Origin: Glandiceps talaboti
Lineage: Eukaryota > Hemichordata > Enteropneusta > Spengelidae
Direction: 5' to 3'
Assembly: GCF_964340395.1 (NCBI RefSeq)
Contig: NC_135550.1
Span: 558,001-622,000 of the forward strand
Length of the DNA stretch: 64,000 bases
Shown here: positions 63,265 to 64,000 of the stretch, piece after piece
How the letters are laid out: the number at the start of each line of letters is the position of its first letter
Numbering within the stretch: the first letter of the stretch is position 1
Made by a program: the position numbers and the translations under genes
Notes under the pieces: generated by a model
What the model was told of the DNA's origin: nothing
The model's input: only the letters and a program-made list of their open reading frames with translations
Databases searched by the model: none

Positions 63265-64000
63265 AAAATGACAGAACAATCAATGTACTACAAGAATTAC
63301 ACTACAATGGTTCAAAAACTATTTATCAAATCGTCAACAATCCGTTACAATCAATAACGTATCATCTCAATACAAAACAATTGAATGTGGTGTCCCGCAA
63401 GGATCGATTCTTGGCCCTATCTTATTCCTAATTTACATAAATGATATTGCAAATTCTTCCAACTCGTTTCAGTTTAGACTTTTTGCAGATGACACCCATT
63501 TATTTCAGTTTATCAAAGATAGGTATGTAAATCTTTCACAAGCAAATTCTGATTTCCAAGAGGTTTGTGAATGGTGCGGGGCGAACAAACTTACCATCAA
63601 TATTGAAAAAACACATTATATGATCATAAAAAACGTCCGTAAAGAAATTAACATCGACGGAGTTCTAGATATTGATGGTAACCAAATAGACAACGTTTCA
63701 TCTACAACATATCTTGGAGTTTCTCTGGACTCTCAAATGAACTGGAAATCACATATTCAGAAAGTTGTTAATTCAATTGCCCCAAAGGTTGGCCTTATTT
63801 CACGACTTCGACACTATGTACCAAAATAAATTCTGTTAATATTGTATAACTCATTAATCCTTCCCCACTTGAACTTCTGCATCGAAATATGGGGCAACAC
63901 CTTCACAACCTTCTTAATTGGAACCAATTCTTCTCCTACAAAAGAAAATCACGCGTCTGATGACCTCTGAAATCCGTGCCCACACTAGCCCCTTATTTAA
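63265..64000 (+). pseudogene. LINE reverse transcriptase fragment, runs off the window
   Basis: It starts inside the RT domain with INVLQELHYNG, lacks the next few residues, then continues in another frame: NYLSNRQQSVTINNV, the conserved GVPQGSILGPILFLIYINDI and the catalytic FADDTHLFQF (about 63480-63510). After YLGVSLDSQMNWKSHI and a TAA at 63827-63829, coding similarity continues (NSLILPHLNFCIEIWGNT) with a further shift. It is a jockey/CR1-group non-LTR element, 5'-truncated. Confidence 0.85.

Overview
The window looks like nuclear DNA of a marine invertebrate animal. It has short exons with GT-AG introns, an animal-type folate gene, and a dense mix of eukaryotic transposons (DIRS, LINE, Tigger/pogo, hAT-like, PIF-like and TTAA-type) with many minisatellites. 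I see no bacterial genes, CRISPR arrays, rRNA or tRNA. I cannot fix the phylum from the sequence.

Two host genes are supported. The first is a nine-exon gene on the minus strand, 48835 down to 17139. It encodes a 328-residue methylenetetrahydrofolate dehydrogenase/cyclohydrolase of the MTHFD1 (cytosolic, NADP) type; all junctions are GT-AG and in phase. The second is divergent, on the plus strand. Its three small coding exons (52332-53413) spell an N-terminus with an RRSSILK box like the PP1-docking start of the kinetochore scaffold KNL1. The rest of that gene is not visible.

Layout. 1-535: no gene. 536-7945: a DIRS-type tyrosine-recombinase retrotransposon on the minus strand with a legible internal complementary region. 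It is broken by stops, frameshifts and a 2.56-kb insertion whose ends carry cassettes of a 20-bp palindrome at 35-bp spacing. 8-11 kb: a 32-bp minisatellite interrupted by a LINE tail, which is itself interrupted by a 1.6-kb inverted-repeat element; then a Tigger remnant. 13.05-15.5 kb: a 35-bp satellite with 69 repeats and no net indel. 17.1-48.8 kb: the folate gene, whose introns are packed with unrelated tandem arrays (triplets, 34 bp, 151 bp, 31 bp, 39 bp, 42 bp) and nested DNA transposons. 48.8-53.4 kb: the divergent intergenic region and KNL1-like exons, with a PIF-type MITE. 53.6-64 kb: LINE fragments, duplicated repeats, a 2.39-kb TTAA-flanked element with very long inverted arms that splits an older reading frame, and a LINE reverse transcriptase running off the right end.

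The two host genes share no obvious pathway; their link is a possible shared 5' region. Most of the remaining DNA is transposon or satellite.
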